Source: Coriolopsis trogii (Eukaryota > Basidiomycota > Agaricomycetes > Polyporales > Polyporaceae). Taken from it: a stretch of 64,000 nucleotides of DNA. The notes under the pieces are model-generated. The model was not told the origin of the DNA and ran no database searches. It worked only from the letters and a program-made list of their open reading frames with translations. The DNA lies in NCBI GenBank assembly GCA_020543525.1, contig JAHYIO010000004.1:806001-870000 (forward strand), read 5' to 3'. Positions within the stretch are counted from its first letter, which is position 1. Each line of letters opens with the position of its first letter. Positions 22,929-35,012 of the stretch are shown here, one piece after another. The position numbers and the translations under genes are program-made.

Positions 22929-24424
22929 GATGAAGAAAAATGTAGTGAAGCAAGAGAGGAGAGTGCAGACAGCGGCTTACGCGTTCGAGGCCAGACGCGC
23001 GGACGCGTAGGCGTTATTTGTCTGTGTTTGCCAAGAGCCCTGGATCCTAACATGCACAAACAGCCGCCCTAGCACACTTCCCCAGCGGCTGTTTCTTCTC
23101 TCTCCCGATCTCGTCATCTTACTCTCGAAACAGCGTGCCTCTCCGTACATTCTGTCTATTCGTCGAGTGTTATCATAAAGGCATGCGACACGTCAATTGA
23201 ATGGGGCAGCACCGACAGAGTAGAACTGATATGCAAGAGTGAGTGACCTTAGCCTCGTAAGGGTTTCAGCTGAGGAGCTTCACAAATACTGGAGGGGGCA
23301 TTGCGAACAAAATATTACGCATTCGCTTACGGATTGGCCTCTACGTTGGTCGGGACCTAGATCCGCCGTGACTTTCAACGCGGATCGTACAGCACCCCGT
23401 GAGTCTTTTCGTCTTCATCCTTCCCATGCAGCGTACGTTCACCATACACTCCGCCGACAATACGTTATTGGCGTCATTGTTCCCGGTAGGGATTAACGCC
23501 CACACTCGCACCCCTTTCGCGCGTCATAGGTGCCCGCGCCCGATCTCTGCCTTCCGGCCTCTGGAATCGACCGGACTCATTACAAGCAGTTGCTTCCGTG
23601 CGTTGACAAGCATGAGAGCTTGAGTCAGTCTCGGAGCGGCCTATCTGTGACCTAACACGCACGCAACATCTCGTGGTCACCACTTGACAACCTCATTGGA
23701 GCTTGCCTTCTGCGGGGAGGTCACGTTCTCCAATGAATGCACCTAATTCGCATTCCTTCTACGGCGCCCTCCCACGGTCCTTCACCTGTATTCGTCGCAT
23801 GGCCCATGGATGCAATTCACCTCCCAAGAGCTCGAAGTCAACGGAGTGGCAAACTTCGAACACCATCTTCCCGTCGGGTAGAGTGACAGTCCGCCCTGTC
23901 GCGTGTGCCTCGCTTTCTCTCCGTACCTCGGCCACAAGATTCTCTCCTCGATCTATGGTTGCTCAGATCCTATTAGTTGCCGATGCTGTGTGGATGCTGT
24001 GGTTGAGTGTCAAGATAAGCCGACTGTCACGGAGAAATGGTGGGCGCTCGTTCCGCCGTGCTCGCAGGTGAGGCATTGTCTCGGTACGTTTCACTATCAT
24101 GCGCCTCAGTTTCCTCTCCGAGTCGCGCTCGGGCCTTATGAAGAGCGCTACCAGTACACGAGTCGCAGGGGCGCCGGGGTCGATATATCTGTTCTGGACG
24201 TGGGCCGAACAACATTTTTCGCTGTTACAAACCTCGGACATGTCCGTGCGTAGACATCTACCGTCATCTACGGACACACTGTCCTTTTATATGCGCCTCC
24301 GTCTGGCTTGTGGGTCCTTGTCACCGGGCGAACTGTCTCTTTTCTACGTCGGTCCCTCTTTCTTGACGTGATCCTCTCGGGTCTCAGCGCCATTCACTTC
24401 TATCCGAGTCAGCCAACCACCTTC
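22929..24424. other. Shared upstream region of RPN9 and MCT-like gene
   Basis: About 1.5 kb between two divergently transcribed genes. A TATATG-like motif at about 24286 lies 140 bases before the MCT-like start. Short frames within do not resemble known proteins and have no consistent exon chain. Confidence 0.45.
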
Positions 24425-26081
24425 ATGGCTTTCCTGCTCTCAAAACCTGGAAAAGACTATGGTTCCGTTACGCCAAAGGACGATATGTCCCATAATGACG
24501 ACTCCAAAGACGAGATCGACTATTCAGAGGGTGGACTTGCTGCTTGGCTCACCGTCTTCGGAGCATTCCTCGCGCTCTTCTGCTCCTTTGGACAGATGAA
24601 TGCGTTTGGGACCTTCCAGTCGTGGTATACGACGCACCAGCTGCACGACCTCCATCCGTCCACAGTGGCTTGGATAGGGTCTGTGCAACTCTGGGTGTTC
24701 TTTTTTTCGGTGAGAATCCCGCCCGTCCAAGCCTCGCGAAAATCGTTCACTTACAGGCATCCGGTACTAGGGGGGTTTCATTGGCCGCATGTTCGACGCA
24801 TCTGGGCCGCGGCCCATAATGGCGCTTGGAACGATCATTTACGTTGCGAGCATCCTCATGACAAGCATCGCCGGCGCGTACCATGAGTACCTCCTGGCGC
24901 AAGGCGTGCTTTCTGGACTCGGCGTGGGCATGCTGTGAGTAGCGCTGCAAGGTCTCGTGCGGGTTCAACCCATTTGCAAGGAGCTGAAGGACTGTTCTAT
25001 CAGATTTTACCCACCGCTGGCGTCAATATCGACCCACTTCAGCAGATTCCGAGCGACAGCGCTGGGAATCGCCATGGTAGGTTCAGGAATTGGTACGTTC
25101 AACAGAATGCTCCTTGATTGAAGCGCGCCTGATTGACCTTGATAGGGGGGACTGTCTATCCTATATTGCTTCAATACTTGTTCGTGAGGATAGGTTTCTC
25201 GTGGGGCCTGCGCATCTCCGCAATCATCTGCCTCGTTCTATGCACGATCGCGACAGCAACTGTCTCGAGCCGAATCAACCCGGACAAGGAACGAACGAGC
25301 GGTCGATGGTTGAACCTCCACGCCCTCAGCGACCCTCCGTTCGCATTGCTCGTCATCGGAAGTTGTTTCATGTCGCTCGGTACGTCATCATCATCCCATG
25401 TCCACTCCAAGACCTCCGTTCCGATCCGACCGCTGCCTTCCTGATTTCTGATCAACCCGCTCTATTCAATTCCCTCAGGTCTCTTCACCCCCTTCTGCTA
25501 CCTCGTCTCCTACGCCGCCGACCAGGGCATCCCCGCGAGCACCGCCTTCTACATCCTCGCCGTGTTGAACGCGGGCAGCGTGCTTGGGCGGATCGCACCG
25601 TCGCACTTCGCCGACACGTTCGGACGTTTCGCGCTCCTCGTTCCCTGCGCGTTCTGCGCTGGACTTTCCACGCTGCTGTTGTGGTCCGCTGCGCACTCGC
25701 TCGTACCACTCGTTGCGTACGCGGCGCTGTACGGACTGTTCTCCGGCGCGTTCAACGCGCTCATCGTTCCCTGTATCGCCCAAATATCTGACATCCGAGA
25801 AATCGGCATGCGGATTGGGCTGCTGTATAGCATCATTTCTTTCCCGTGAGTATCCAATCCCCTATGGAATCGCCGCTGCATATCATCCTAACTCAAATCT
25901 CCTTCTCTTCCGTTTGGTCAGATCGCTCATTGGCAATCCAGCCGCAGGGGCATTGCTGAAGGTCACGCACGGATCCTATACCGGATTGATCATCTTGAGC
26001 GGGACAAGCGTGGTGGTTGGTTCCTTCTTCATGCTTCTTTCGAAGCTCAGGATTGACCCGCACGTCTTCGCTCGGGTATGA
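24425..26081 (+). CDS. MFS transporter, monocarboxylate-porter-like
   Basis: Six exons (24425-24709, 24771-24934, 25004-25092, 25146-25379, 25479-25845, 25922-26081) give 432 residues. After an acidic N-terminus (DDSKDEIDYSEGG), TM1 carries GGLAAWLTVFGAF, typical of fungal Mch/MCT-type carriers, then FGTFQSWY. GGFIGRMFDASGPRP is the TM2-3 loop and FYPPLASISTHFSRFRATA the TM4-5 region. VLNAGSVLGRIAPSHFADTFG lies in the second half. Twelve membrane segments are expected. The acceptor of exon 2 was chosen at TAG|GGGGG because the alternative 15 nt upstream shifts frame. Small-acid or related solute transport is inferred from family; substrate unknown. Confidence 0.85.
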
Positions 26082-27101
26082 CGGCCTGAGAAGGGCGTGT
26101 GAGATGTGTGTGGTGGCTGCCCAGAGTGTATCATGTCGCCCGTAACATATTCATATGTATTCGCACCGGCCTTCCATCGAGCTTAAACATTCTATTGACA
26201 GCCATTACGACTCTCTAGACGCAGGCTGAACGAAGAACGACTGGAACAGGACCCCAACGACTGTTGCGCTCACAGTGCGGCCTTCCGGCTGTATTGGGCG
26301 TTGCTGTCGATGTGACCACGTCTTCTGAGATTTGCTCTCATGGGTGAGACGGATTTGAGATGCACGTTGACATCTTACGCTGACATGTCTCTCTAATCTG
26401 ACGCTGCTTTGTTCCATTCAGTCGTCCGGCCCGACGTCTACCGGAAGCAAGTTCTGAGGCAGTACTTACCACGTGAGTAGTACCCTATGTTGTGTCCTTC
26501 CAAGACACGCTGTAAGATGCAGGTTACATGGGCAAGGTGGTATTCTGGTATACAGCTTGCTCGGAATTATGCTTCTCGTGTCGACCATCAGACCACCACA
26601 TTATGCGCATATGGCTCACCATTCGCTTGGTGGTCGAGATCGCCAACGACACTCTGAAAAGATTCTGTTCATTCCGTGCGGCTTCGGAATCTGTAAGCAT
26701 TTCGTCAATCACGGTGGTATACGCTGATGTTGATTTGCCAGTGGTCGCCTACAAGAATTGTCGAAATATAAATTGACCATGGCGCGGACAGCGTCCGATC
26801 ACTTCAGGCGGCGCCTGGGACACACAACGAGGCATCTGCGCCCGCTCGAGCCCTGCATCTCAGGACTCGCGGTGGTGGAAATTTACGGCGCAAGCCAATG
26901 ACACTGGGCCCGGAGTCCGGAGCTGTGAGACTCTGTATAGTCCCCCAAGCCGACCCTGATGGTCGTTGGTCTATGCAGTGACGATAATCGGAGAAATCGG
27001 AGTGCAACTTGCGGACATCAAAGTTCATGACACGTGTCGACATCGATATCCTAGACCCATCCGAAGCCCGTCCGCCAGTGTCGGTTGGTCTCCCCCCAGC
27101 T
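26082..27101. other. Intergenic, nothing firmly recognised
   Basis: About 1 kb. Hydrophobic frames near 26530-26750 hint at membrane-protein remnants, but no exon chain or family match is convincing. Confidence 0.35.
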
Positions 27102-28270
27102 ATGCGCCTCGTAGATTCCATTTCACCACCTCCTGACTGGCTTGTGAATCATCCAGAAGTGATATCAAGGCAATTTGTACCGGACGATGTATTGAAACCG
27201 GTGAGCCACTCTCTCTGATTGCATGAATAGCGCTCGCTGTGCTGATGCGACATCCAGTATTGCGTGTGGCGGGCCAAATGGGAACCGGAGCGTACCAGCG
27301 TGACCTATGTGGTCAAAATAATTGGCCAAGGCAGCGCTGAGGGGGACATCTACAACGCTCTTCACATGCTGCCCCGTGTCCCGGCGAACCATGTCTTGCC
27401 GTGTGACGTGATCACTCAGGCTGAACGCCCGTTTCTCATTATGCCGAATGTCCATAGATCCCTCTCAAGTGTGTATGAGAAGCGTACATTGCCTCTGTTG
27501 GATATGTTGTATCAAATCATTGAGGTGAGTAGGCTTCGTACTCCATTTGTGCAAGACCTGCAAGACATTGATACTCTCCCATGCTATATCTAGGGCCTGG
27601 AATTCCTGCACAACCACCGTTACGTTCATATGGTCAGGACCACTGGCAGCCTCTCCTCAACGATAATCGGATGTATACCTGACCTTCACGTCATGACTTC
27701 AGGATCTATACCCTACGAACATGCTCATATCGCAAACAACTTGTACTGAACCGTATGAGCTGGAGAGGGACAGAGTCTACATCATCGACTTCGGTACATC
27801 AAGGCACTTTCCCGAAGGGCCTGGGCGACAGGGCCCTGTCACACTTCCGGAAGCTCATTACGGCCCCCCACCAGACATGAAGACATTCGACCCTTACTCG
27901 TGGGACGTATACTGCGCGGGTCGGACTATACAGAGCATGCTCAAGGTGCGTGCATTCCATTCTCATTTCGTGTTGTGGTGTGAGCCTCACTCTAGACAAT
28001 TATGTCTTCACACATTGGCAGTTGGCATTTCACGGCGCCGGAGGTCCGCCTTGGCTGCTGCGTCGATATACAGAGTGGCTTATTGGCAACGAGAAGGGAT
28101 GCACGGGTGTCTGTCGCTGTCGGCCTAGTGCGCGTAGGGCGCGGCAAGTCCTTGCTGTCATGCGTTCGGCAGTTAGGTTGTGGATGATGCTGGTGCAGCT
28201 CAAACCCCTGCGGCTGCTTCTCCGTCCGGCCGGGCCGGTAGAGGCATCGCGCGCTTCAACGCGACCCTAG
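27102..28270 (+). CDS. Divergent protein-kinase-like protein (copy K6)
   Basis: Exons 27102-27200, 27258-27524, 27594-27632, 27703-27945 and 28022-28270 encode 298 residues. Landmarks: DSISPPPDWLVNHPEVISRQ, YCVWRAKW, TYVVKII (Lys), SAEGDIYNAL (Glu), HNHRYVHM then DLYPTN, YIIDFGTSRH, HYGPPPDM, FDPYSWDVYCAG and GCTGVCRCRPSARRAR. Intron 3 begins GTCAGG, an unusual donor at the same place as GTTAGG in K4. Exon 5 runs a few residues longer than in the other copies (Pro/Arg-rich end). An in-frame ATG at 27027 could extend the N-terminus by 25 residues; 27102 fits the paralogues better. It shares a near-identical 201-bp patch with K4. Confidence 0.82.
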
Positions 28271-28587
28271 GCCTTCTGGTTGTGTATGGAGCTGGGCCTG
28301 ATATCGAAGTACAAACAAATGCACAGTAGACGTGTCCGCAACGAGCACGCAAGCAGTGTCTGGCTTGCCATGATGGTCTGTACACAAGGAGAAAAGGATC
28401 AGGCGCTAATCCTGGATGTTGCGAGATTTGTACATGTTTGTTCACTACTGCGACGTGCATGACCGGGCCGTTCGCTCGCGAAGATCCACAATGTCATTAT
28501 TAGGAAATGACCATCAGGCTCGTTATGCTCAGCTCAAGTTCATCCTCCATCCTCCATCCCTCCGTCATACACTTCGATCCCAGCTGA
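28271..28587. other. Intergenic between K6 and K7
   Basis: 317 bases with no gene or repeat recognised; presumably the K7 promoter. Confidence 0.4.
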
Positions 28588-29695
28588 ATGAGCGACGCGA
28601 CATCCCTGAGTGAGCCTCCTGCCTGGCTTCTGAGCCTTGCTGAGCTACATGCACGGGGCATCGTTCCCAATTGTCTACTCAAACCGGCGAGTCTCTCAAA
28701 GTCACGAATGGTCATAAATGAGAACTTATAACTTTTCCAAATAGTTCTGCGTGTGGTCTGCCTCTTGTACTCAAGAGAATGAGCTGTACGTCGTCAAGAT
28801 AATCGAGTCAGGAAGCCCGGAAGCCGACATATACGATCAACTCCAGCAACTCGACCCTACCTCCCCAAATCACACCCTGCCATGCGACGTCTTCCGTTCT
28901 GCTGAGCAGCCGGTATTGATTATGCCATACTTGCAGACTTCTTACTACATAGAGGGCAGGGACCTCTATACAGTGTTCGATTTCTTCTACCAAGTACTCG
29001 AAGTAAGTGGGAAGCTTGTCCTGAGCCTCTCCAGTCTGTCTAATCTTACTCAATAACAACATACGCAGGGTCTCGCTTTCCTACACGAGCGGTGCTGCGT
29101 GCATATGGTACGTGCCGAGCCTCGGTAGCGGGTACACACCTTGACTGACTCCGGCATCATCCAGGACATGTTCCCCACGAACATTCTCATCTCTAAATAT
29201 GAAGCAATCGGGCCGTACAGACTCGAGAAGGGCAAGGTCTATATCATTGACTTTGGCGAATCTCGACGTCTCCAGCGGGGGCCAGGCCAGCAGAAGCCCA
29301 TCAGGATCGAGTACGCTCACGTCGAGATCCCCGAGAACATGAAGACGTTCGACCCTTACTCCTGGGACGTGTATTGCACGGGAACGACTTTCGAAGGCAT
29401 ACAACGGGTGAGTCTACTACGTGGTGCATTGTTCTTTCATGAGGAGTTCAGGTCTCTCACATACTCGTGCGCACAGAGAGTATACGGCAACGAGCAGGCC
29501 GCGCCATGGATAGTTCATTACTTTGTCGACTGGATCGTCGGCCGCGAAGAGCGCGGCTGCACTGGTGTTTGTCGCTGCCGCCCAACGGCGCGTCGCGCGC
29601 GCCAGGTCGCATCAGTCTTGCGATGGGTTGCCTACCCCTGGCGGATATTCAGTTCGATGTTCGTGCAGCATCTGACTAAGGCCCGCATCATTTGA
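28588..29695 (+). CDS. Divergent protein-kinase-like protein (copy K7)
   Basis: Exons 28588-28686, 28745-29002, 29069-29107, 29165-29407 and 29477-29695 encode 285 residues. Landmarks: SEPPAWLLSLAELHARG at the N-terminus, FCVWSAS, LYVVKII (Lys), SPEADIYDQL (Glu), HERCCVHM then DMFPTN, YIIDFGESRR, ENMKTFDPYSWDVYCTG, and GCTGVCRCRPTARRAR. The APE-like element is changed to EIPENM, and the usual HYGPP is VEIPE here, so this copy is the most divergent in the activation segment. Intron 1 uses a GC donor (GCGAGT). All five exon lengths fit the family plan. No stop or frameshift was found. Confidence 0.8.
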
Positions 29696-30133
29696 GGTAT
29701 GAAACTGTTCATGCCGCGCATTGCATGCTGATGGACATCCGCAGTGACTGATGCGTCGACCCACAGGCAGACTGACTGGCTCGGGAGCAGAATCGCAGGC
29801 GTCTATGCATCAAGTTTAGCCGGGAGCGAGACAAGTACTCGTTGTCGTCTGCCCACTGCCACTCGACGCTCTCATGCCACTGGAGAGAAGTATGCAAGAC
29901 GCAATTGATAACGAAAACCTCAGACAAATCAAGAATTACTTCTTCTGTACCAATTACCTTTCGAGCCGATTCGTTGTTTTGCTCAGGCGCTACGTATACC
30001 CTTATATGGAGATCCTGAGAACCAACACGTCGACAATCCGCCGTAGTCCCTCGAGCTCGACATTCTCTTGCCTCCTACTTCAGGCACCATCGAGTAAGCA
30101 ATCCTGTTTTGTTATCTGAAGATTAATAAGCCC
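29696..30133. other. Intergenic, nothing recognised
   Basis: About 440 bases between K7 and the F-box gene on the same strand. Confidence 0.4.
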
Positions 30134-32033
30134 ATGTCAGTCGTCGTAGCAATGTCAGTATATTCTGAGAACAACGATCACCGTTCGGCCATACAGCAGG
30201 CCCTTTCGCAGCCGGACATTCTCCCCTTGATCTTCGAACAAACGCACTCGTTCTCAAACCTCGATCTGCGAAGTTGTGCTCTCGTCGATAGTCGTTTCAG
30301 CGAACATGCGCTGAAACTGCTGTGGAGGACCCTCCGAAGCTCTCTTCCGTTGTGGAACCTCTTCGCAGAGCGTAGTTACACCCCGCCGGATGAAACCAAA
30401 GGGCTGCTTCGTCAGGAGATTGTGCCCGACCAAGTGAGCGCTCTTGGCTTGCACTTAGATCCCGCTCGCTCATGTATACGTGACAGGCCGCTCGATTCCT
30501 TCTGGAGCGCGCTCCTCTCACCAATCGTGCACGCGCGCGTCTCGAGCGTACAGCAGCTGTCGTCGAGGCGCATTTGACTACAGTGCGTAACTTGGTCATC
30601 CGTTTTTTGTCGTACCAACGTCTCGTCCTTATTAGGTGATTGCTGCCGAAAGATACAAGGACCTTGCGACCTGGCAGCGTTTCCTAGACTATTGCTCCTA
30701 TGTCCATCACTTGTCGATGCGCTTCCTTCATCAGGGCTGCGACCTCAAGAACGACATCCTTCTGCGCATGGCGCTGGCAAAGAATGGCAATCGCACCATC
30801 TTCCCGCAATTACAACTCCTGGACTGGTCCCCCATGTTCCAATCGATCAACTCCCTTCCTCCTCTCTGCAGCCGGGGCCTACGTGCCGTCTGTCTCAGGT
30901 ATGATCATTATGACTCGCACGAAGCATTACCCGCCCAGTATTGGCTCGAAAAACTATTGGTCACATCTCCAGACCTGGAGGAGATCAAGGTGTACGTCCA
31001 TGACTTTGTGGATTTCCTCAACACCCAGTGTCTTTGTCGTCCTGAACTCATCCATGCCATCTCCCTCTTTGGCCATCTCCGAGAAGTCGTTCTCTCGTAC
31101 TGTATCGGCCCAGCTTCTCTGAGGCAGCTGCTGGCCATTCCCACACTGGAAACGGTCCACGTTGGCTCCGTCACTCCGCGGTACGACTCGAATGTCCTCA
31201 ACCTTCCTGTCATCTTCGCAAAGCGACTGCGTGAGTTGAGGATTGAGGGTGTATGCTCAGCAGTCACATATACACTCGCTCGCATTCGGACACCAGTTTT
31301 GGAATCTTTATACCTGGAGTTCCCGGATCGTGGCGGCCTCTCGATGGACTACAACCCCGCCATTTTCAAGGTGGTCGCAGATATGGTTCCCCACGACCGA
31401 CCGCTCACGATCAGCATTCACATCTCGGAGAGCATGGACAGTCCGAACAACGATGGGTACCTGGATCTGAGCGACGTTCTCAAACCGCTCTTCGATGTCC
31501 GTCACATTGTTTCCTTCCATCTCTCAATGGAAGAGGTGTCATGGTTTATCGAGGGCGCCGATTTCGTGGCCATGGCGAGGGCGTGGCCGGAGCTCGAGCT
31601 GCTCAATCTGGAACTATATATGGTCTATTCGTATTTGAGACGGGTACCCTCGGCCGTGCCGGTGCTCAGCTCGTTTTGGCGTCACTGTCCCAACCTGAAG
31701 TCCCTCAAGCTGCCCTTACTCGACCCTCATTTCGTGGCTGTCACAGACTTTCCCATGCTCAAGGGTGGGGCCGCATCGACTCATTGCCTGTCCGCTCTGT
31801 CCATCGACTTCATCCATAGCGGATACCCTGAAGACGCCCCGATCGAAAGATTTGCCGGCCTCGCGGGTGTAATATGGAAGGCGGACGAGCTGCGCGCGTT
31901 GGCACGGTACATCCATCGGCTCTTCCCTCTCCTGGAGCCCACGGTGGTTGGCTTGCATCCCAACACTGCCTACGGAGATTCTATTGCGTGGCACACCGTC
32001 TTCCACCATTTGCGCGCCTTGCGTGGACAATGA
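30134..32033 (+). CDS. F-box/LRR-type protein
   Basis: Two exons (30134-30433, 30636-32033; phase 0) give about 565 residues. The N-terminal part QPDILPLIFEQTHSFSNLDL followed by RSCALVDSRFSEHALKLLWR is a fungal F-box (Leu-Pro-like start, conserved Cys-Ala-Leu-Val and terminal Leu-Trp-Arg). The rest is leucine-rich, e.g. ATWQRFLDYCSYVHHLSMR and LRELRIEG. F-box proteins link substrates to SCF ubiquitin ligases; the target is unknown. Layout and the LPLWNLFAE motif match the gene at 44.5-46.4 kb, which shares the intron position. The intron here is 202 nt, longer than usual, and may hide a small exon. A second ATG lies 18 nt downstream. Confidence 0.75.
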
Positions 32034-32717
32034 AGGACGTTGTGTGTATGATTCAACGGGAAGATACATCATGACGACGTCGCGATGTAGGGTTGAACCT
32101 TCCACTCTTCCCGTCCTCTTCCTGACCCGGGGGCGCGTTTGCCCAGGTTGGTGATAGCAGTGCTATGGTGTAGGTCCTCTCGCCACTTCCGCTTCGGGAT
32201 GATAAACAATCAGTCGATTCACTACGCTATGTGCTTACGAGTATCGGGATACAATTTCTTGGTAACACACGCGTCGCAAAGCCTCACAGTCCGGGCCGAC
32301 ATATCTATGTTCGCGTGAGTACCTTTGCCTCGACAAACAAATGTGTTCGACCACGTGGAGTTGGTCGGCGGGAATGACAAGTTCCTAAATCCAAGTCTCG
32401 TTACACGCATAGCCTGACGCTCCGATTGTGCCGCGCGTCCCCATGCCTTCATCCTACCACGATTACGACGGACTCGAACCAGAAATTGAGTATTATGTGT
32501 AAACAAACACTACGCAAGCTACTAGATACTGAGTGGATGGCTACAGAGCTTTTCGAAGACTATACGACTACAAGGGGAGGAGAGAGCGGCAGATGTCGAT
32601 GCACTAGGAGGAACGATTGAGTCAGAATACAAGGGAATCAAAGAAAGGAGAGGGGTGAGAATGTCCAGAACGCCATCGGGACAAGGGAAGTTAGACATGC
32701 AACTCGGGAACAACGTT
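32034..32717. other. Convergent 3' region, nothing recognised
   Basis: About 680 bases between facing stop codons. I checked both strands for CaaX-ending short frames and found none. Confidence 0.45.
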
Positions 32718-34375
32718 TCAAACCCCAGGAACGATCTTCCTCGCCGGAGGGAACACCGCCAACAAGAACCGGATGCTGAACAAGTACGGCCACAGCACGA
32801 CCGCCTGCACAAAGTCGAACGCCACCGCCCTTACGCCCCGCGTCTGCGCCTTTCTCGCGCCGAGACGCTCCGACGTACTGCTAACGCTCTTGCTGCGCCC
32901 GTTGCTGTCCCCATTGACTGTTCGCAGGGAACCCCCAGGGCCATCCTTGTCCGAGACGAAGGTGCCGTCCGAGTCCGAGTCTTCCGCTTCGGGGATCGTC
33001 TCCAGACGCGGCACGAGGTGAGGTAGGTGCTTCTCGCGTTCAGGGCTGCGAATGCGAGGTTGGCTCGAACCGTTCAAGTTCCCGTTCCCATTGCTCGGAA
33101 GGTGGATGTGGAGCCCCCGCTTCTTCTCGTACGCATACGGGTCCTCGAGGCCGAGGAGGATGATCGCACGCGGTATGTAGAGCAGCTTGTCGACCAGCGC
33201 GGCAAGTGACGAGCGGGCCTCTTTGAAGATCGTCTCTCCCTTCGGAAGGCGGATACCGGCCGCTTCGAACGCAGCGACATCTCGCTTCCGCCGCTCTTCG
33301 AGGAAGATCATGTTCTGTTCTAATGCGGTGAGGCGCACGCTCTGGGCCGCGCGTGCCGCATCAGCCTTTCGTTCGTTGCGCTTCGCCGCGCGTTCGACGT
33401 CCCCGAGGAGATCTGTGAGGTCGTCGCAGACTTCCCGGAGTTGTTCGAGGCGCTTCACGTTCGCCCGGAGGTCGTTGAGCTCCTGCTCGAGGCTCTCGAC
33501 GCGCTGGAGGGTTGCGTGGAGGGTCCGCTCGGACTGTTCGTAGAGGTGGACAAGCGAGTCTTCGTCGGGGTAGTGTACAGCAGTGTGAAGCTCGGCGGTG
33601 CGTTCGTTTAGACGATTGATGAAGTGCGACCACGGGCGGATTCCCGTGGCTAGGACAAAGAGCGTTGTGCTGAACCAGGAGAGGGCGGTGCCTTCACCAA
33701 GGGATGAGAGGATGTGCTGAAGGAAGACGGCCCCGATGAATGGAGAGAGGATCGCGAGCATGAGATAGAATATCTCGCTCCGGCGCAACTCGTTTTGCGC
33801 GAGCGAGGCAAAGTATGCGAGCTTCTCGTCCTCGGGGGCATTATGAGAGGGAGCTCGATGTCCCGGCTTGCGTGGACGCGCGGCCTGGTAAAGCTGCCAA
33901 GGAACTGCGCATATAGTTAGTCATGCGAAACGGAACGCGGGGAGTGGCACTGGGACGTACTCTCGATAATTTGATGTAGGTAGAACACAAGCAAGATTAT
34001 GAGAAACACATTCTTGATGTGGTCGCCGCCAGTGAGCCAGTTCCCAATAGGCGATACCAACGCGACAACGATGGACAAGTCGAGGTCCGTCCACGACCCG
34101 CCGCTCTTCTTTTGCGACGACTCGGACACAGGCGGGCGCGGGACCCGCCTCGCATTTGTATCTGGAGACATTGCCCGACTCTTGCCCTTGACGTCCTGGC
34201 GCGGGGGCAGACGATTGTGTATCTCATCGTGTTCGGACTCGCCTTCGCTCTCAGACCTCCCCGACTGCATGTCCTCAGCCTCCTCTTGAGCATGCCTTCC
34301 CGTCTCCGCCTCCACTGGGCTCTTCTCTCGTAGTTTCGTCCGGGAAGGCCCAGCTTCCGCAGCAAGATGAGCCAT
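32718..34375 (-). CDS. Membrane protein with coiled coil, function unknown
   Basis: Two exons (34375-33961, 33904-32718) with one 56-nt intron encode 533 residues. The first 100 residues are polar and low-complexity. Hydrophobic segments follow at about 118-136 (HIKNVFLIILLVFYLHQII), 183-205 (IFYLMLAILSPFIGAVFLQH) and 213-232. Residues about 250-345 form a long heptad-rich coiled coil (ERTLHATLQRVESLEQELND and onward). A final hydrophobic stretch (VVLWPYLFSIRFLLAVF) lies near the C-terminus. The start is the ATG before AHLAAEAGPS; the apparent longer frame begins with TTG. The architecture suggests an ER or nuclear-envelope membrane tether, but that is speculation; I do not recognise the family. 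Confidence 0.72.
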
Positions 34376-35012
34376 GTCAACGGCAAGAGATGATAGATGA
34401 GAGAAAGACAATGAGTGGAGTTTGTATCGTGTGCAGAACGGCCGCGGTGTCGATGCGGCTCAAGAGCGTCAAGTCAAGTACTAAAGGCTCCGGACAGCGG
34501 GGAAGCGTGCTGAAGCCGCGAGGTCGAACACGGAGTCTTACGGCGTGTGTTCCTACAGACAGGTGGGCATGCTTGAAGCAAAAGAGAGACAGCGTGGTCG
34601 ACGTCGCGTTCGATGTTGGTGGTCGTGTGGACGAGTCTGAAGTTGGCTTGTGGCTGCTCGCGGTGACGCACGGTGCGAACGCAGGCGCGTCATCCCCCTT
34701 ACGGGAGGCGGAGCGCTCATGACTACTGGAACACATCTCCGGCCATCCTTCGAATGCTACAGATATATTTGTATGCTACACGTAGAGGAACACAGAAAGA
34801 TAGATACAGGAGAAGAGGAGGGAAAGACAGAGACAAAACAAAGCTAGCAATGTGCCAATTGCGGCGCGGAATTCTAGTACTTACATGAGGTACTAGTAGT
34901 ACCACAAAAGAGCGTTCCTGGTGAATTTCATAAAGGCATGAAGAAGCAGTTACCAGCACAATACCTGCGTGTGCATGGGAGACTTTCGTTGGTCCAATAC
35001 ACTCACCCTCAT
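34376..35012. other. Intergenic, nothing recognised
   Basis: About 640 bases upstream of the coiled-coil gene and downstream of the receptor. No CaaX-type short gene was found. Confidence 0.45.
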
